Position numbers and translations under genes: made by a program. A stretch of DNA of 64,000 nt from Hygrophila difformis. Its lineage: Eukaryota > Streptophyta > Magnoliopsida > Lamiales > Acanthaceae. Under the pieces are notes generated by a model, which did no database searches, had not been told where the DNA came from, and was given only the letters and a program-made list of their open reading frames with translations. The stretch spans positions 523,858 to 587,857 of the forward strand of contig JAOANR010000012.1 in NCBI GenBank assembly GCA_030278955.1, read 5' to 3'. Of the stretch, positions 1 to 11,115 are shown in pieces; within the stretch, counting starts at the first letter, position 1, and every line of letters starts with the position of its first letter.

Positions 1-3000
1 GTTGTGTTTGAGAATATTTGATTCGAATTGAGGCAGTTCGAATTAATTCGAATTGCTAAGGGAAATTCGAATTGCATACCCAAACTATTCTCTTCATGTG
101 GTTTTCAACCAATTCGAATTATGCCATTCGAGTTAATTCGAACTGCTCAACAATTCGAATTGGGTTAAAAACCACATTGTATCCATTGCCACACATTCAT
201 GCCTTAGTTTCTTTTCCATCCTCTACCAATTCGAATTGTTGCAATTCGAATTAATTCGAATTGCTGTATAATTCGAACTCACCCTCCCTTTGAGGTAAAT
301 ACCTTAGTCAATTTGAGCAAAGAAAGGAACTTCGCCAATTCGAATTGTCCAATTCGAATTAATTCGAATTGGCCAATAATTCGAATTGGATGATGCTCCA
401 ATTTCTAGCAATGATCAATTGAGTAAGTAATACTTCATCCTTCATGCATTCTCAATTCTAATTACCCCAATAATTCGAATTGAACCATCCCTTCTATTTT
501 GGAAACTCCAAAAATATTTTCTTTCATTATTTGTGTAAGTTGCATGGGTGTATTGGGCCTAGGCCCAATTCATATGATTTCTATCCATTACACATCTCAA
601 CCCACTAGTGTCCATTTATTGTGTGCTTAACACCCACACAATACCAAAAATATTTTCTTACTCTCTTATTTTTCTCTTTCATTGTGTGTATGAACGGGTA
701 ATGAGAAACACCACAGATTAATGTTGGTGAAAGGTCCTCTCACAGGGATATCGACTAACCCGTCTTCTGTGTGTTAATCATTGTCTGTTATTTTGCATGA
801 TCTGGTTAGTGGTTGGTGGAAGCTTCGGCGAGCGTTCTCTTCACTAAGAGTTTCGATTAGTCACTCAGCCAATTCCTAATCAGATACAGTTTTAATTTTC
901 TTTATCTTAATTTCTCAACCTGAATTCAAGTTGCAATAGTATCAACTGATGTCGACCAACATCAGTTGAGAAATATTACAGCAAGAAATATGTGGGTTTT
1001 TCTTCCACTCACAGACAAAAGAAAACTAAATAACGGCGGTCACCGTTGTTTGGGATTCTTTCTGCCTACAATCAATCATCTGGGAAAATTGGGAACCGGA
1101 CAGCAGATGTTTGCAGTCTGGAAAACCCCAACTATCTCTGGCACTCTTTTAGCCAAATTCTTCTCATCTCAGGCTAATCCATCTTTGTGTATCGCATTCT
1201 GTCTAACCCCACCATATATTTTGGGGTATTTTATTTTCCTTTTCATATACCTGTATGCATGATATTATTATGTAGATGTTCTGGTCTTATTGCTATTTTG
1301 GGGATCCTTCCCCTTGGACACAGAAGTCTTGATTTAAATCTGATGCTGCATAATAAATTTCCAACAAAAATTCATTTATAAAATCCGGATCTGAGTAAGG
1401 GATAAATTCAACAGTTATGACTAATTCACATTCTACTGGGGGTTGATTTTGAGAGCTTAGAAGCAGAGTCAGCGATTAGGTCTCTTCTAGACTGAAAGGA
1501 TCTGTGTTTTAATTGAGAGTTTAGTACCTGTCTAGGGAATGATTTTCAAATATTCATTTGCTTCTCAAAATTGCTGTGTGTTAGAAATCTGATATTAGAT
1601 ATCGCATTAAGTCAATATCCACTTGGGTGTAGATGAGATGTGATAAATAATACTAGAGGAACAACATATAGGCCTTGGTGAATTTCTAAGGTAAGGTCGA
1701 GTATTCCTTCGGCTACTATCTTCTTCTGCCAAAGTCTAGAATTGAGTCTTGAGTGAGTACATCCGGAACAGGTTCATTTATGGATCTGTTCCATTTAGTT
1801 TGTATCTCATAACTACCCAGATGTTGTAAGCCCTGTGGCTTATTGATATCTCGGGGGTTCTTGATCTGCATCTGGTCACCAAGACCAGGGGCTCTTTTAT
1901 ACTAACGGAAAGAGACGCTTTTAACGATTCCGAGTGATAGATTTAAATGCTTTCTTTACAGCTTTCTTTACTGCTTTCCTTTTAAATGCTTTCATAGAGG
2001 TCACTCGGAAGAATTAGGGGCTGTCCATCTGTTAAAAGGTTTGAGAGTTATGGAATGGTTTGAGGCTTGATTTGAAACTTTGGGTGTGACATGGGGGAAT
2101 GATAGGAGTACTTGGCATGTCAACTAATGATATGTTAGGTGTTGCTTATCCACCACAGATGAATGATATGCCTTAGCATGGCCATGTGAGGGCAGTTGAG
2201 AGTCTGTGGTATCTTAGAAATTGTTGTCTTAAGAGCATGTAAATTCTCACCATAAGTACCTGTCTGTTAAAGGGAACATGGTGTAGAAAGCATGAGAGTT
2301 AGCTAACTAGAGGATTATCCCAAGCTGAGATCTGTGTATTAAAAATGGAAGTTTAATTGTGTTTCATCTGAATCTTGTCCAATCTTTATTATTTCCTCCC
2401 TGTCCCTTCTGTCATATTTAACCTGCTTTCTAGATAGTGTAGCATAATTTTATATTGCTTCCATAGTATAAATTTAATTGCTTTCTTCGATCTAGTTTAC
2501 CATGCTTTGTAGAATAATTTTTACTGCTTTCATGATCTGGTTTAATTTATGTCAAGTAGTTGTTAGAAACCCTTGCAAAACTTGAAACGAGTAACCGAGT
2601 GGAAAATCTTAGTAAACGACGTGGGTCCTGCTTCCATCGCACATCCTCCAGTGAACGATCCGGTACTTACTATAAATTACTGCAATTTTTGACCCGTGCG
2701 CTTTCGGGAGCACAGTTTCGTGACACGAGTAAATAAAAATAACATTTTGGGAAAATACTCATACAGTGGGAAGATGTTCAATAATTTCATGGCAGGTATC
2801 TTCTTGACATGAAATTAAGAGAAGCATTATGGTGCAGATACCTAGGACTTTCAGGGTGACAGACTGAAGGTCCATCCCGGTTGCACCGTGATACTTGTCA
2901 AAAGTTTCATGGCTGGAAGAACCACAGCGCCGTTTGAACCCCACAGGAGTAATAAAAAGGGAAATCTTAATATATCCTTAAACCCCTTCCCCCAATCATA

Positions 3001-3220
3001 ACTCTTTTCATTTAATAAATCCAAACTTGGAAATTGTATTTAGACGGTTCTTCAACCCCCCAGCAGCAAAATGAAACTTGGCTTGAGTGCAAAAGTTTCA
3101 TGGCCGTTACCGGGGACTCTTGAGGCACCATTTGAAATCACAGTTTCCTCCTTAAGCAATAAATCAGTAAAGGTATTTTCAGAAAATTACTCGTGTCGGC
3201 GGAGCTCGTCAAAAGTTTCA
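1..3220 (+). mobile_element. Athila-family LTR, 3' part (solo LTR or 3' LTR)
   Basis: This stretch matches, with scattered substitutions, the part of the Athila LTRs that begins near 10632 and 26877 and runs to their 3' end. About 1.7 kb of the LTR therefore lies left of the window. It ends in AAAAGTTTCA, the same terminal bases as the other two LTRs, followed by CCTGT. The last 500 bases differ in layout from the other copies: the segment carrying PBS-like repeats near 13421-13545 is missing, but another PBS-like module is present at 3101. Whether this is a solo LTR or the 3' end of a longer element cannot be decided here. Confidence 0.85.
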
Positions 3221-4323
3221 CCTGTGTAAAGTTATATTTTGAGAAACTTGTGAAATTTGCGAAATGTGTTCTTACCTTGCGGGTTTGATTCCCCAAGGGA
3301 GATTGTATGTTTTCCTGCGGGTTTGATTCCCCAGGATGTGTGTTGATTCCTATGGGTTCGATTCCCTAGGATGTATTTGAGTTCTTGCGGGTTCGATTCC
3401 CCAAGGGCGATTGTTTGTTTTCCTGCAGGTTCGATTCCCCAGGATGTGTGTTGATTCCTATGGGTTCAATTCCCTATGATGTATTTGAGTTCTTGCGGGT
3501 TCGATACCCCAAGGGCGATTGTTTGTTTTCCTGCGGGTTTGATTCCCCAGGATGTGTGTTGATTCCTATGGGTTCAATTCCCTAGGATGCGCTTAAATTC
3601 TTGCGGGTTCGTTTCCCCAAGAACAAATTATACTAGATCATATCGAACAAAAGTAAAAGAGTGAAATCCTGAAAATACCAAATCCTGAAGTCACGAGAAA
3701 ATTAAAAGACTTGAATATTTCTTTTGTTTAAATTATGCCTTCAAATTATGCCTTGCAATTATTTTACCATGTAAGTTGAATTATGATCACGTGGAAATCC
3801 TTGTTTTAAACTGTGCAATTTATTTATTAGTGGATGATTAACTTAAATTGTGTATTACCTACAAGCATGTTTTTATTAAAATTAATTAAAGGCTTTGAAA
3901 CCCCTAAATCATGCTAGGTGTTAACTTACTCAGCACGTTTTGCTAACCCAAATCGTTTTTCCCCTTTTCTTTCAGAGTATGAGGATTATGCATCATCATA
4001 TGCATACATGGGAACATTTGGGGAAATCTCTATTTTAAATTTCTGCATTTAGTTACGACTTGCATGAACGGGCCTGTTTAACCCGTGTTTTGGCCATGTC
4101 GGCCCTGTATTTAAATTCCGCTGCAATACATGTATTAAAATATTATTCTCCGCTGCAACTTTGATATTATTAATTTTAAGTTATATTACAATGGGCTGTT
4201 TGAATGTTTTAAATTCTGAAAAACCATAGCCTTGCATCTCTTTAGCAAGCTCGGAGAAACCATGTCTTGCTAGGGAGGTGTGGCGGTGGCATCCCGGCCG
4301 GGTTATCAAATCCGGGTGTTACA
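3221..4323 (+). mobile_element. Tekay-like LTR remnant interrupted by the Athila LTR
   Basis: The segment ends in CCGGGTGTTACA, the terminal signature of Tekay/Del-type LTRs. It also contains a block with GGCCTGTTTAACCCG and TTTGGCCATG that resembles the reverse complement of the Tekay LTR near 31680-31720. A TTTCTTTCAGAGTATGAGGA block resembles the corresponding part of that LTR. Its 5' part is missing because the Athila-family insertion ends at 3220, so the remainder should lie left of the window. It is a different subfamily from the complete Tekay element downstream. Confidence 0.6.
3276..3623 (+). repeat. 108-bp tandem repeat with T-loop-like submotifs
   Basis: Three full copies and one partial copy of a 108-bp unit start at 3276, 3384, 3492 and 3600. 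Each unit contains three variants of GGGTTCGATTCCCC about 36 bases apart, so the unit is itself a threefold repeat. The array lies inside the Tekay-like LTR remnant. Confidence 0.9.
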
Positions 4324-4780
4324 ATAATGCCTAATCTTATTTTTAATTATTAAATGTATCTATTTGAAATAACTCAGTAGTAATAATACGACACCATTTG
4401 CCACCTAATATATTCACATGCTCTGAATCAATTAAGTATGTCATAGCCATATTGCTTTTCTGTATCAGACTTAACCAGCACAAAATTTAAACGTAAAGTA
4501 ACTTTATCAAGCAGTCCAAATATCCTATATTCCTATTCAAAACATTATTTTTTTTTTTTTAACCAAAACAATAATTATTGCCTAAGAAAACTAATGAAGG
4601 CTAATATTTAAGCACTCCTTGTTAATTTCAATGAAACATACTCAGAAAGGACAAATTTCAAAAAAGTTCAGAAGGCATAATAAACCAGAATACAAGTTGC
4701 TACAATATGTAAACCCAGACAAGTTGCCACCATCGTAGTATAAAAATTGGAGCATTTGTTAGCAACAAATTGTCTAGGAA
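4324..4780. other. AT-rich stretch, probably former intron
   Basis: I see no gene or mobile element here. It lies downstream, on the minus strand, of the last visible RRP5 exon and is best read as remains of the next RRP5 intron. It contains a 12-base T run near 4549. Confidence 0.4.
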
Positions 4781-6280
4781 CTATAGACTAATCTTCAAGA
4801 CTTTTGCTGTCACTCCATCACCTGCTTTAAATTTTGACATGATGACATCCATAGGATCATCAGAAATTTCCAAAATATGGCATAACCCAACCTGTGCAAA
4901 GTAAAACACCATGAACTTGTGCTAAGCTTGACACAAGATATTCAATAGGATGTAGAAAACAGCTAAGACTTTGAAGTTCTACTACAAGACCAAATAAGTA
5001 AACATGGGAGACGAGATATACTCCAAAAGATGATTGAAAGATGTGTAAATGTAAAACTATTGAATGATGAAACCACTTAAGGCATGTGCAAATAGCATTG
5101 AAAACAATTAAACAAGGGAGAAGGGACAAGAGATCCCAACTCAAGACCAATTGACAATCAATGGATTAGCTCCTATCCGATATAAACCAAGAAGAATCCC
5201 ACCAACAATTATCAGATGTGGGACTCTTTGACACACCCTTCGAGATGATACTCATCTCAAAACCTTGTCCCACTCAAGACCAGTAACATACCCAATACGG
5301 GCAACATGGCTCTGATACTAAGTTAAACAAGAGGGAAACAGTTTCAACTCAAAATCAATTGATAATGAGTGAATATCCCCAATCCGATATAAAACAAAAG
5401 TAATCTAACCCACCAATTATCCGATGGCGAGCAGTTTAACAAAAACAAACTGATAATTCAACCAGAACTAATATGCAATTGTCGCAAGAAAAGTTCACTT
5501 TATGGTGATAACAACAAACACAACATAAAGTAACAGATCTAGCAATAAAGAACATTAACCAAGACAAATGAAATTGTGTAATAAGGTATGGAATTCGGGA
5601 TAGGAATCAAATTTATTGAATTACCACGTTCTTGTGATTAATGGAAATAAATAATCCATAATACTCGACTCGCTTGATTCGTCCAGAAATGGCATCTCCA
5701 AGAGTAATCTGGTCCAATGGATTATAGTCTACTTTTTAAGCACCGACTGCACTTGAAGTCTTCAGAGAAACTTCCACACGCTTAAAGAGCGGCTCCACTG
5801 ATAAGATCCTGAATTAAAAAGATGACAATTTGCATATTGGAACCATCAGCTTATGTGCCAAAAATATACTCACCTGCCAATGACAAGCTTCCCAACTGGG
5901 AATTCATTTCCTGGATCCTCAACAAAGTAATAAGACGGATTAGATAGAAGAACTTTGGCATCTATATTCCGTGAAAGCGTGATAAAACACCCTTTTGAAG
6001 TGACGTTTTTTATGTAGCCCTGCAACAACCAATGCAAGAAAATCACAAAATTATATGCCAAAATTGTCAGAAATAGACTCACAAGAGAGATGATGAAACA
6101 TCATTTTCATTTACATATAGTCTACAATAACTCAAAATTGCAAACAGCATTAAAAGTAGTGCTTAGCCTTGTAGTTTGTTACATAATGAAAATATGAAGA
6201 TGAAATCAAGTTACCGTACCTGGACAACCATATTAGGATGAAGATCTGCAATTGTATTCACACACTGGCTAGAAGTATGC
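4781..6280 (-). pseudogene. RRP5: RRP5-like rRNA biogenesis factor, four consecutive exons
   Basis: Four minus-strand exons encode consecutive S1-domain segments typical of plant RRP5, the pre-rRNA processing factor made of many S1 RNA-binding repeats plus C-terminal TPR/HAT repeats. Exon 6220-6280 encodes DLHPNMVVQ. Exon 5874-6019 encodes GYIKNVTSKGCFITLSR and ends VGKLVIGR. Exon 5625-5808 encodes SVEPLFKRVEVSLK and ISGRIKRVEYYGLFI. Exon 4781-4891 encodes VGLCHILEISDD. All introns are GT..AG and phases match at every junction. It is disabled: exon 5625-5808 carries an in-frame TAA at 5736-5738. The last exon runs into a stop at 4781-4783, because the expected donor after the codons for VLK reads ATTAGT rather than GTTAGT. 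No TPR region is visible. The retained introns show a genomic copy, not a processed one. Confidence 0.8.
5108..5430 (-). mobile_element. TRIM-like small LTR element
   Basis: Two imperfect direct repeats start at 5108 and 5323. Each begins with TTAAACAAG and runs through a block with CAATTGA and ATCCGATATAAA. The spacer has GGCTCTGATACTA at 5309-5321 next to the right repeat. This is the reverse complement of a near-consensus initiator-Met-tRNA primer-binding site. A PBS beside the right repeat means the element is on the minus strand. It lies inside an RRP5 intron (4892-5624) and has no coding capacity. Confidence 0.55.
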
Positions 6281-6859
6281 CTGCAAATGATTAGCTTGTC
6301 CATGATACTATATCAAGTAAGCATTGATAGACAGATATTGGAAAGCAATAATTAGATGGGTTTGTGGTAAACAAGCAATAATCAGATAGATTAGTAAACA
6401 AGCCATAATCAGATAGGTCGTTAGGAAATAATCTATCTCAACAGAATGTTTCCCTCAGTCCCACATTGCTTGGCCATTCTGACCTTTTTTTTATAAAATT
6501 ATAATGTTATGACAACCGATAAAGTAGAAATCATCCACTTTGGCATTAAAATATTCCCAGAAAAGGTGTATTAGATAAGACGTTGAATCAGCACATCTAA
6601 ACTGAGATGTAAATCCTAGTCCAAGAAGACCAGAGGTTTTGTATATCCAATACAGCTCCATGTGAACTAGGTTTGCTGAAGCAGGGAATACTGCAGGAGC
6701 TTGTGTTCGATCTAGGAGAACAAATAAATAAGTTGGGGAAGATTATTACACTTTGTCTTATTTCTGTTCAATCTAAAGAATGGAAAAATTCCCGTACTGT
6801 TTCTTTGAATTACCCACCACAGAATTAAAATTTTGAAAAAATAAATAATAGAAAAAAAA
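6281..6859. other. RRP5 intron remnant left of the nested DNA transposon
   Basis: This is AT-rich sequence between the RRP5 splice acceptor at 6281-6282 and the first inverted terminus at 6860. I see nothing else in it. Confidence 0.4.
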
Positions 6860-6975
6860 GGGGGAAATGTAAGAAAATCCCCTCAAAACACAATACACCA
6901 CATTTACTCCCTCTATACCATTTTACTTCATTTTTAATCCCTATTCCTAAATATTGCTTTTCTTTAGAAATTTAA
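6860..6975 (+). repeat. Left inverted terminus of the DNA transposon
   Basis: It matches the reverse complement of 43460-43608 imperfectly. The shared blocks are AAATCCCCTC, TTTAATCCCTATT and GCTTTTCTTT. The right copy has an additional insertion of a few tens of bases. Confidence 0.5.
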
Positions 6976-8000
6976 AAAATGAAATGACTCATATACCCCT
7001 TAATTAAAAAAATCTATAACACATGGAGAAATGGTAAAAGGGTAATTGTCTCAAATAGTCACATCATCATCTTTCAAAATGAAAGAAAGAGAGATTGAAA
7101 ATGCTATGGGACCCACATGGATCATCTTCTCCAAATTCTCAATTGAAACAAAAACAAGCAGCAACCCATTTCTTCACCGTCAACATTTTCCGGCCAGCCA
7201 CCACCGCCTCCGTTTACCGCTGCTGCACCCTTTTTCATCCCCGGCGAGACCCATCTTCCCCGTCCGCCATTCATCTTCTCCAAAAGAATTGCAAATTGAA
7301 ATTGGAAAAAAGGAAAGAATCCCTAATTTAATTCTGGCAGCCCGCATCTCCAACACCTCCGATTCCGGTCATCTTCTCCAACCTTCAACTCCAGCCGCAG
7401 CTCCCTCATCGCTAGAAAACCGTCGTCGCCGGAAGCCTCCCACCGCTGTTCTCATTTTCATCTCCTCCGGCAGCCCCTCATTTTCTTCACCGAGGATAGA
7501 AAAACCCCCAAATTACCTCCGGCGAAAGCTCTGTTCCCCGCTGTTCTCCGCTTCCAGTCACCTGCTCCGGCCAATCCTCTTCCAGCGAGCTCACCTCCAT
7601 CTCCTTAACGCCGCCTGTCGCCGCTGCCATCACCATCTCCGGCAGGCCCACCACCATCCTCAACTCACAACAGCCCACTCCGGTGAGCTCCGACTGCCAG
7701 ACGAGGTTGCACCACCATCCTCATGCCATTTTTCTGTTACACTATTTTATTCACAAGTTTGGCTTGACTGTGTTGTTTTGCACAGCTGAATATATATTTT
7801 ATTTTGGTCAGATGTGGTGTTTCACTGAGTACCCTAACGTGATGTTTGACAACAACAGAAATGTTTTCAGTCCTTGAATATTGGTATTTTATGTGAATGA
7901 CTGTGGTGTTTTGTTTTGCAAGGATAGTTTTGAAGTCTTTTTTATAGTTGTGATTTTTAATTGTATCCTATGAAGTCATCAGTTTCAAAAAAGTAGCATA
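6976..8000. other. C/T-rich interior of the DNA transposon, no convincing gene
   Basis: An open frame at 7046-7789 encodes a Pro/Ser/His/Arg-rich low-complexity peptide. It comes from a pyrimidine-rich tract with repeated CCGCC and CTCCGGC motifs. No domain, signal peptide or codon-use signal is recognisable. It may be gene-derived filler of the kind carried by non-autonomous elements. Confidence 0.4.
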
Positions 8001-8009
8001 TAGTTTATG

Positions 8010-8958
8010 GTCTCTAATGAGTAATTGCAAGCTATCATAGATAAATTATATTTAATCTTACATGAGCAAAAACTTAATATACACAACCTTCAAACATTAT
8101 TTAGTAGAAAAATGTCACCGAAGAAAGTATGATGTTTTCATCTCCCTTACTGTCAGTGTCTTTTGTTCATAATTATGGTGTTTCAGAAACAAAGTGCGGT
8201 GTTGGATACCCAAAAAATCAATAACCACTGTCTAATATTTACAAATAAATACCGATCTAAAGTAAGTAATCATTGTTCAATGTTTATAAGTAAATATTCA
8301 TCCAAAGTAAGTAACAATTGTTCAATGTTTACAAATAAATATCCATCCAAAGTAAGTAACCATTGTCCAATATTTACACGTAAATTCTCATCCAAAGTAA
8401 CCGTTATCCAATGTTTACAAGTGATTAGGTTATTGAATCTGTTAGGTGTATGAACGTATGAGGTTGTTAGCTTGAACATGTGTCAAACCATCAAAAGAAT
8501 GGTGTTTTTCTTTCGTAACATGTAGTACACTTTGTTCATAGGATCTCTAATGAGTACATGCAAGCTATCATAGTTAAAACTATATTTAATCTTAAATGAG
8601 CAAAACTTAATGTGCACAACCTTCAAATATTATTTAGTAGCAAATATCATTGAAGAAAATGTGATGTTTTTATTTTCCTTATTGCAGTGTGGTTTGTTCA
8701 TAATTATGGTGTTTCAGAAATAATGTGCGATGTTCGATACACAACAAATCAGTAACCACTGTCCAATTTTACAAGTAAATATGGATCCAAAGTAAGTAAT
8801 CATGTTCAATGTTTACAATTAAATACCGATCTAAAGTAAGTAACCACTGCTCAATGTTTACAAGTAAATATCCACCCAAAGTAAGTAACCATTGTCCAAT
8901 GTTTACAAGTAAATACCCATCCAAAGTAATCGTTGTCCAATGTTTACAAGTAAATAGG
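8010..8958. repeat. About 530-bp tandem repeat with internal 45-bp minisatellite (left part)
   Basis: A unit beginning near TCTCTAATGAG occurs at about 8011, 8543 and, beyond the Athila insertion, 30257, with a degraded copy near 30742. Counting across the insertion the spacing stays near 530 bases. Each unit holds several copies of a roughly 45-bp element built on GTTTACAAGTAAATA and CCAAAGTAAGTAACCA, for example at 8223-8420 and 8750-8955. The Athila element inserted inside the array. Confidence 0.8.
8954..8958. repeat. Target site duplication of the Athila element (left)
   Basis: ATAGG directly precedes the 5' LTR and recurs at 30138-30142 directly after the 3' LTR. Confidence 0.9.
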
Positions 8959-9289
8959 TGATAATGGCCAAAATTGTCCATTATTTCCAATCCATTTCCG
9001 TGTCTGAGACGGACATTTTGATCGTGATTCCATCTTATTTCAATAAGAAAGCAGTTGAATTTGACAGATTAATGCGAGTTTGTAAAAACATCAAGCCGGT
9101 AACAAAAAGACACAAAATATGCAATTTTAATTGCATTTGTGTTAGAAAAATCCAAAAACATGAAAAAAGGAAAAAGAAAAGAAAAAGGAATGAAAAGATG
9201 GGCAAAAGAATAAAAGAGCCCACAAAAATCCAAAAAGATGGGAAAAAAATTGAAAATCACACAACTGAAAATTTGGTTAAGTGTTGAAG

Positions 9290-9690
9290 CATAGTTCGAA
9301 TTGTAGGCAATTCGAATTAATTCGAATTGCACAACAATTCGAATTGCTAAAGAGAGCAAGGAAATGGTTAAGTGTTGGAAGGGATGCAGAAGGCTAGTTC
9401 GAATTATTCAAGTTCGAATTAATTCAAATTAGGGAATGAAGAGAGAAGAAACCCAAAGGCAAGAAGAAGATGCAATTCGAATTGTCCAAGTTCGAATTAA
9501 TTCGAATTGGCACAAACAATTCGAATTGCCAACAAAATGCAAGGAAGTCAAGCAGAAACCCTCATCCAATTCGAGAAAGGATCAATTCGAATTATTCACA
9601 ACAATTCGAATTGACTACTGAAGGCTACAATCCCAGCTCAAGAAAGAGATCTCACAATTCGAATTAATTCGAATTGGTTGAGATAATTCG
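9290..9690. repeat. Palindrome cluster upstream of the 5' LTR TATA box
   Basis: AATTCGAATT half-sites and AATTCGAATTAATTCGAATT double sites alternate here. The 3' LTR has the same cluster at 25535-25935. Its end lies about 80 bases upstream of the TATA box. Confidence 0.85.
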
Positions 9691-9770
9691 AACTTCACTC
9701 AACAATTCATTCAAATGAAGCTGTGGAGCATGGACACAACACTGGTGGGCCTAAAGTTTTGAAGATTGTC

Positions 9771-9777
9771 TATAAAA
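9771..9777 (+). promoter_or_regulatory. LTR TATA box
   Basis: TATAAAAG lies downstream of the palindrome cluster and upstream of ACCAAAAGGCAGCTTGG, a plausible 5' leader. The same box is at 26015 in the 3' LTR. Transcription would be expected to start near 9800. Confidence 0.65.
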
Positions 9778-10639
9778 GCAGACCTTCCACAACAAAAAAA
9801 AGGAGAGGAAGAAATTTTAACCAAAAGGCAGCTTGGGACAAAAAGAACAGCAGGAGGTTCCACACCCCTTAAGGGTTAGGTAGGTAGTTTAGTTTAGTTT
9901 AGTTTATTTTTTCTGGCAAGTAGTATAATCTTTACATGCTTTAATCTTAGTTTAGTGTAGAAGCAGTTTGTGTAACCCTTAGCGTAGCCATTTTCCATAT
10001 TTTTTACATGCTTTCTAGTTAGAATAAACCCTACCTTCAAGCTAATGATGGTTTTGGGTTCTTTATTTTGCTTTCAAAGTGTCAATACAAGGAAAATTTC
10101 CAGAAATGGTTTTATCCATTTGTTTTGGCACTCTTTAATGCTTTCCCTAGAAATAAATGCTTAGTATGTTTGTTTGTTTCAACTAGGTTACATTTATTAT
10201 GTCCTAGTTGACATTCAAACTTAATAAATGCATGTTTGTTGGGTTTTTGGCTTGATTTAGTGCCTTAGAGCTTCAAATAAGTGTTCTTAGGTTTTAGATG
10301 TTTTTTAATGTCTGTGTTAATTTGTATTTAAGTTTTATTCTTCCTGCCTTAATCTTATTTCATGCTACCTTAGATAACTTGAGTGTTCTTAGTTTACTCA
10401 TGTAGTTCTTAGATAACTAGATGTTTTAGGTTCTTTGATCTTTGATCTCTTGTTTGTAGAAGTAGGGTTTGAACCTGGCCAATACCCACTAGACATGTAT
10501 TTGTTTATTTCTTGAAAATCTCACTAGGGTGGCTGTGGAATGACACTGATGTGAGATGAGGGATTTAGTAAATCTAAACCCATCATTACAGTACAGTGTT
10601 CACCTAACCCATACTTGTGAGAACAAAAATTGTTGTTGT

Positions 10640-11115
10640 CTGAAAATATGTGATTCGAATTGAGGCAATTCGAATTAACTCGAATTGCTAGAGAAATTCG
10701 AATTGCATAGCCAAATTACTCTCTTCATGTGGTTTCCAACCAATTCGAATTATCCAATTCGAATTAATTCGAATTGCTCAACAATTCGAATTGGCTTGAA
10801 AACCACATTATATCCATTGCCATCCCACTCATGCCTTAGTTTATTTTCCATCTCTTACCAATTCGAATTGTCCAATTCGAATTAATTCGAATTGCTGGAC
10901 AATTCGAATTCACCCTCCCCTTGAGGTAAATGCCTTAGTCAATTTGAGCAAGAAAGGGACTTCGCCAATTCGAGTTGTCCAATTCGAATTAATTCGAATT
11001 GGCCAATAATTCGAATTAGATGATGCTCCAATTTCTAGCAATGATCAATTGAGTAAGTAATACTTCATCCTTCATGCATTCTCAATTCGAATTACCCCAA
11101 TAATTCGAATTGAAC
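10640..11115. repeat. Second palindrome cluster, within R-U5
   Basis: Three single-double-single modules of the AATTCGAATT palindrome lie about 0.9 kb downstream of the TATA box. Equivalent clusters occur at 20-490 and 26895-27345. Confidence 0.85.

Noticed and set aside
3276..3623. tRNA genes suggested by T-loop-like motifs
   Set aside because: No cloverleaf, A box or acceptor stem could be built around any copy.
4781..4800. U12-type AT-AC intron after the last RRP5 exon
   Set aside because: The bases after the exon are ATTAGT, not the ATATCC start of U12 introns. A mutated GT donor is simpler.
4781..6280. Processed (retroposed) RRP5 copy
   Set aside because: Introns with canonical borders and consistent phases are retained.
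7046..7789. 247-codon Pro/Ser/His-rich open frame
   Set aside because: It derives from a pyrimidine-rich tract, shows no domain or conserved motif, and overlaps other frames of similar quality. It is better described as transposon filler.
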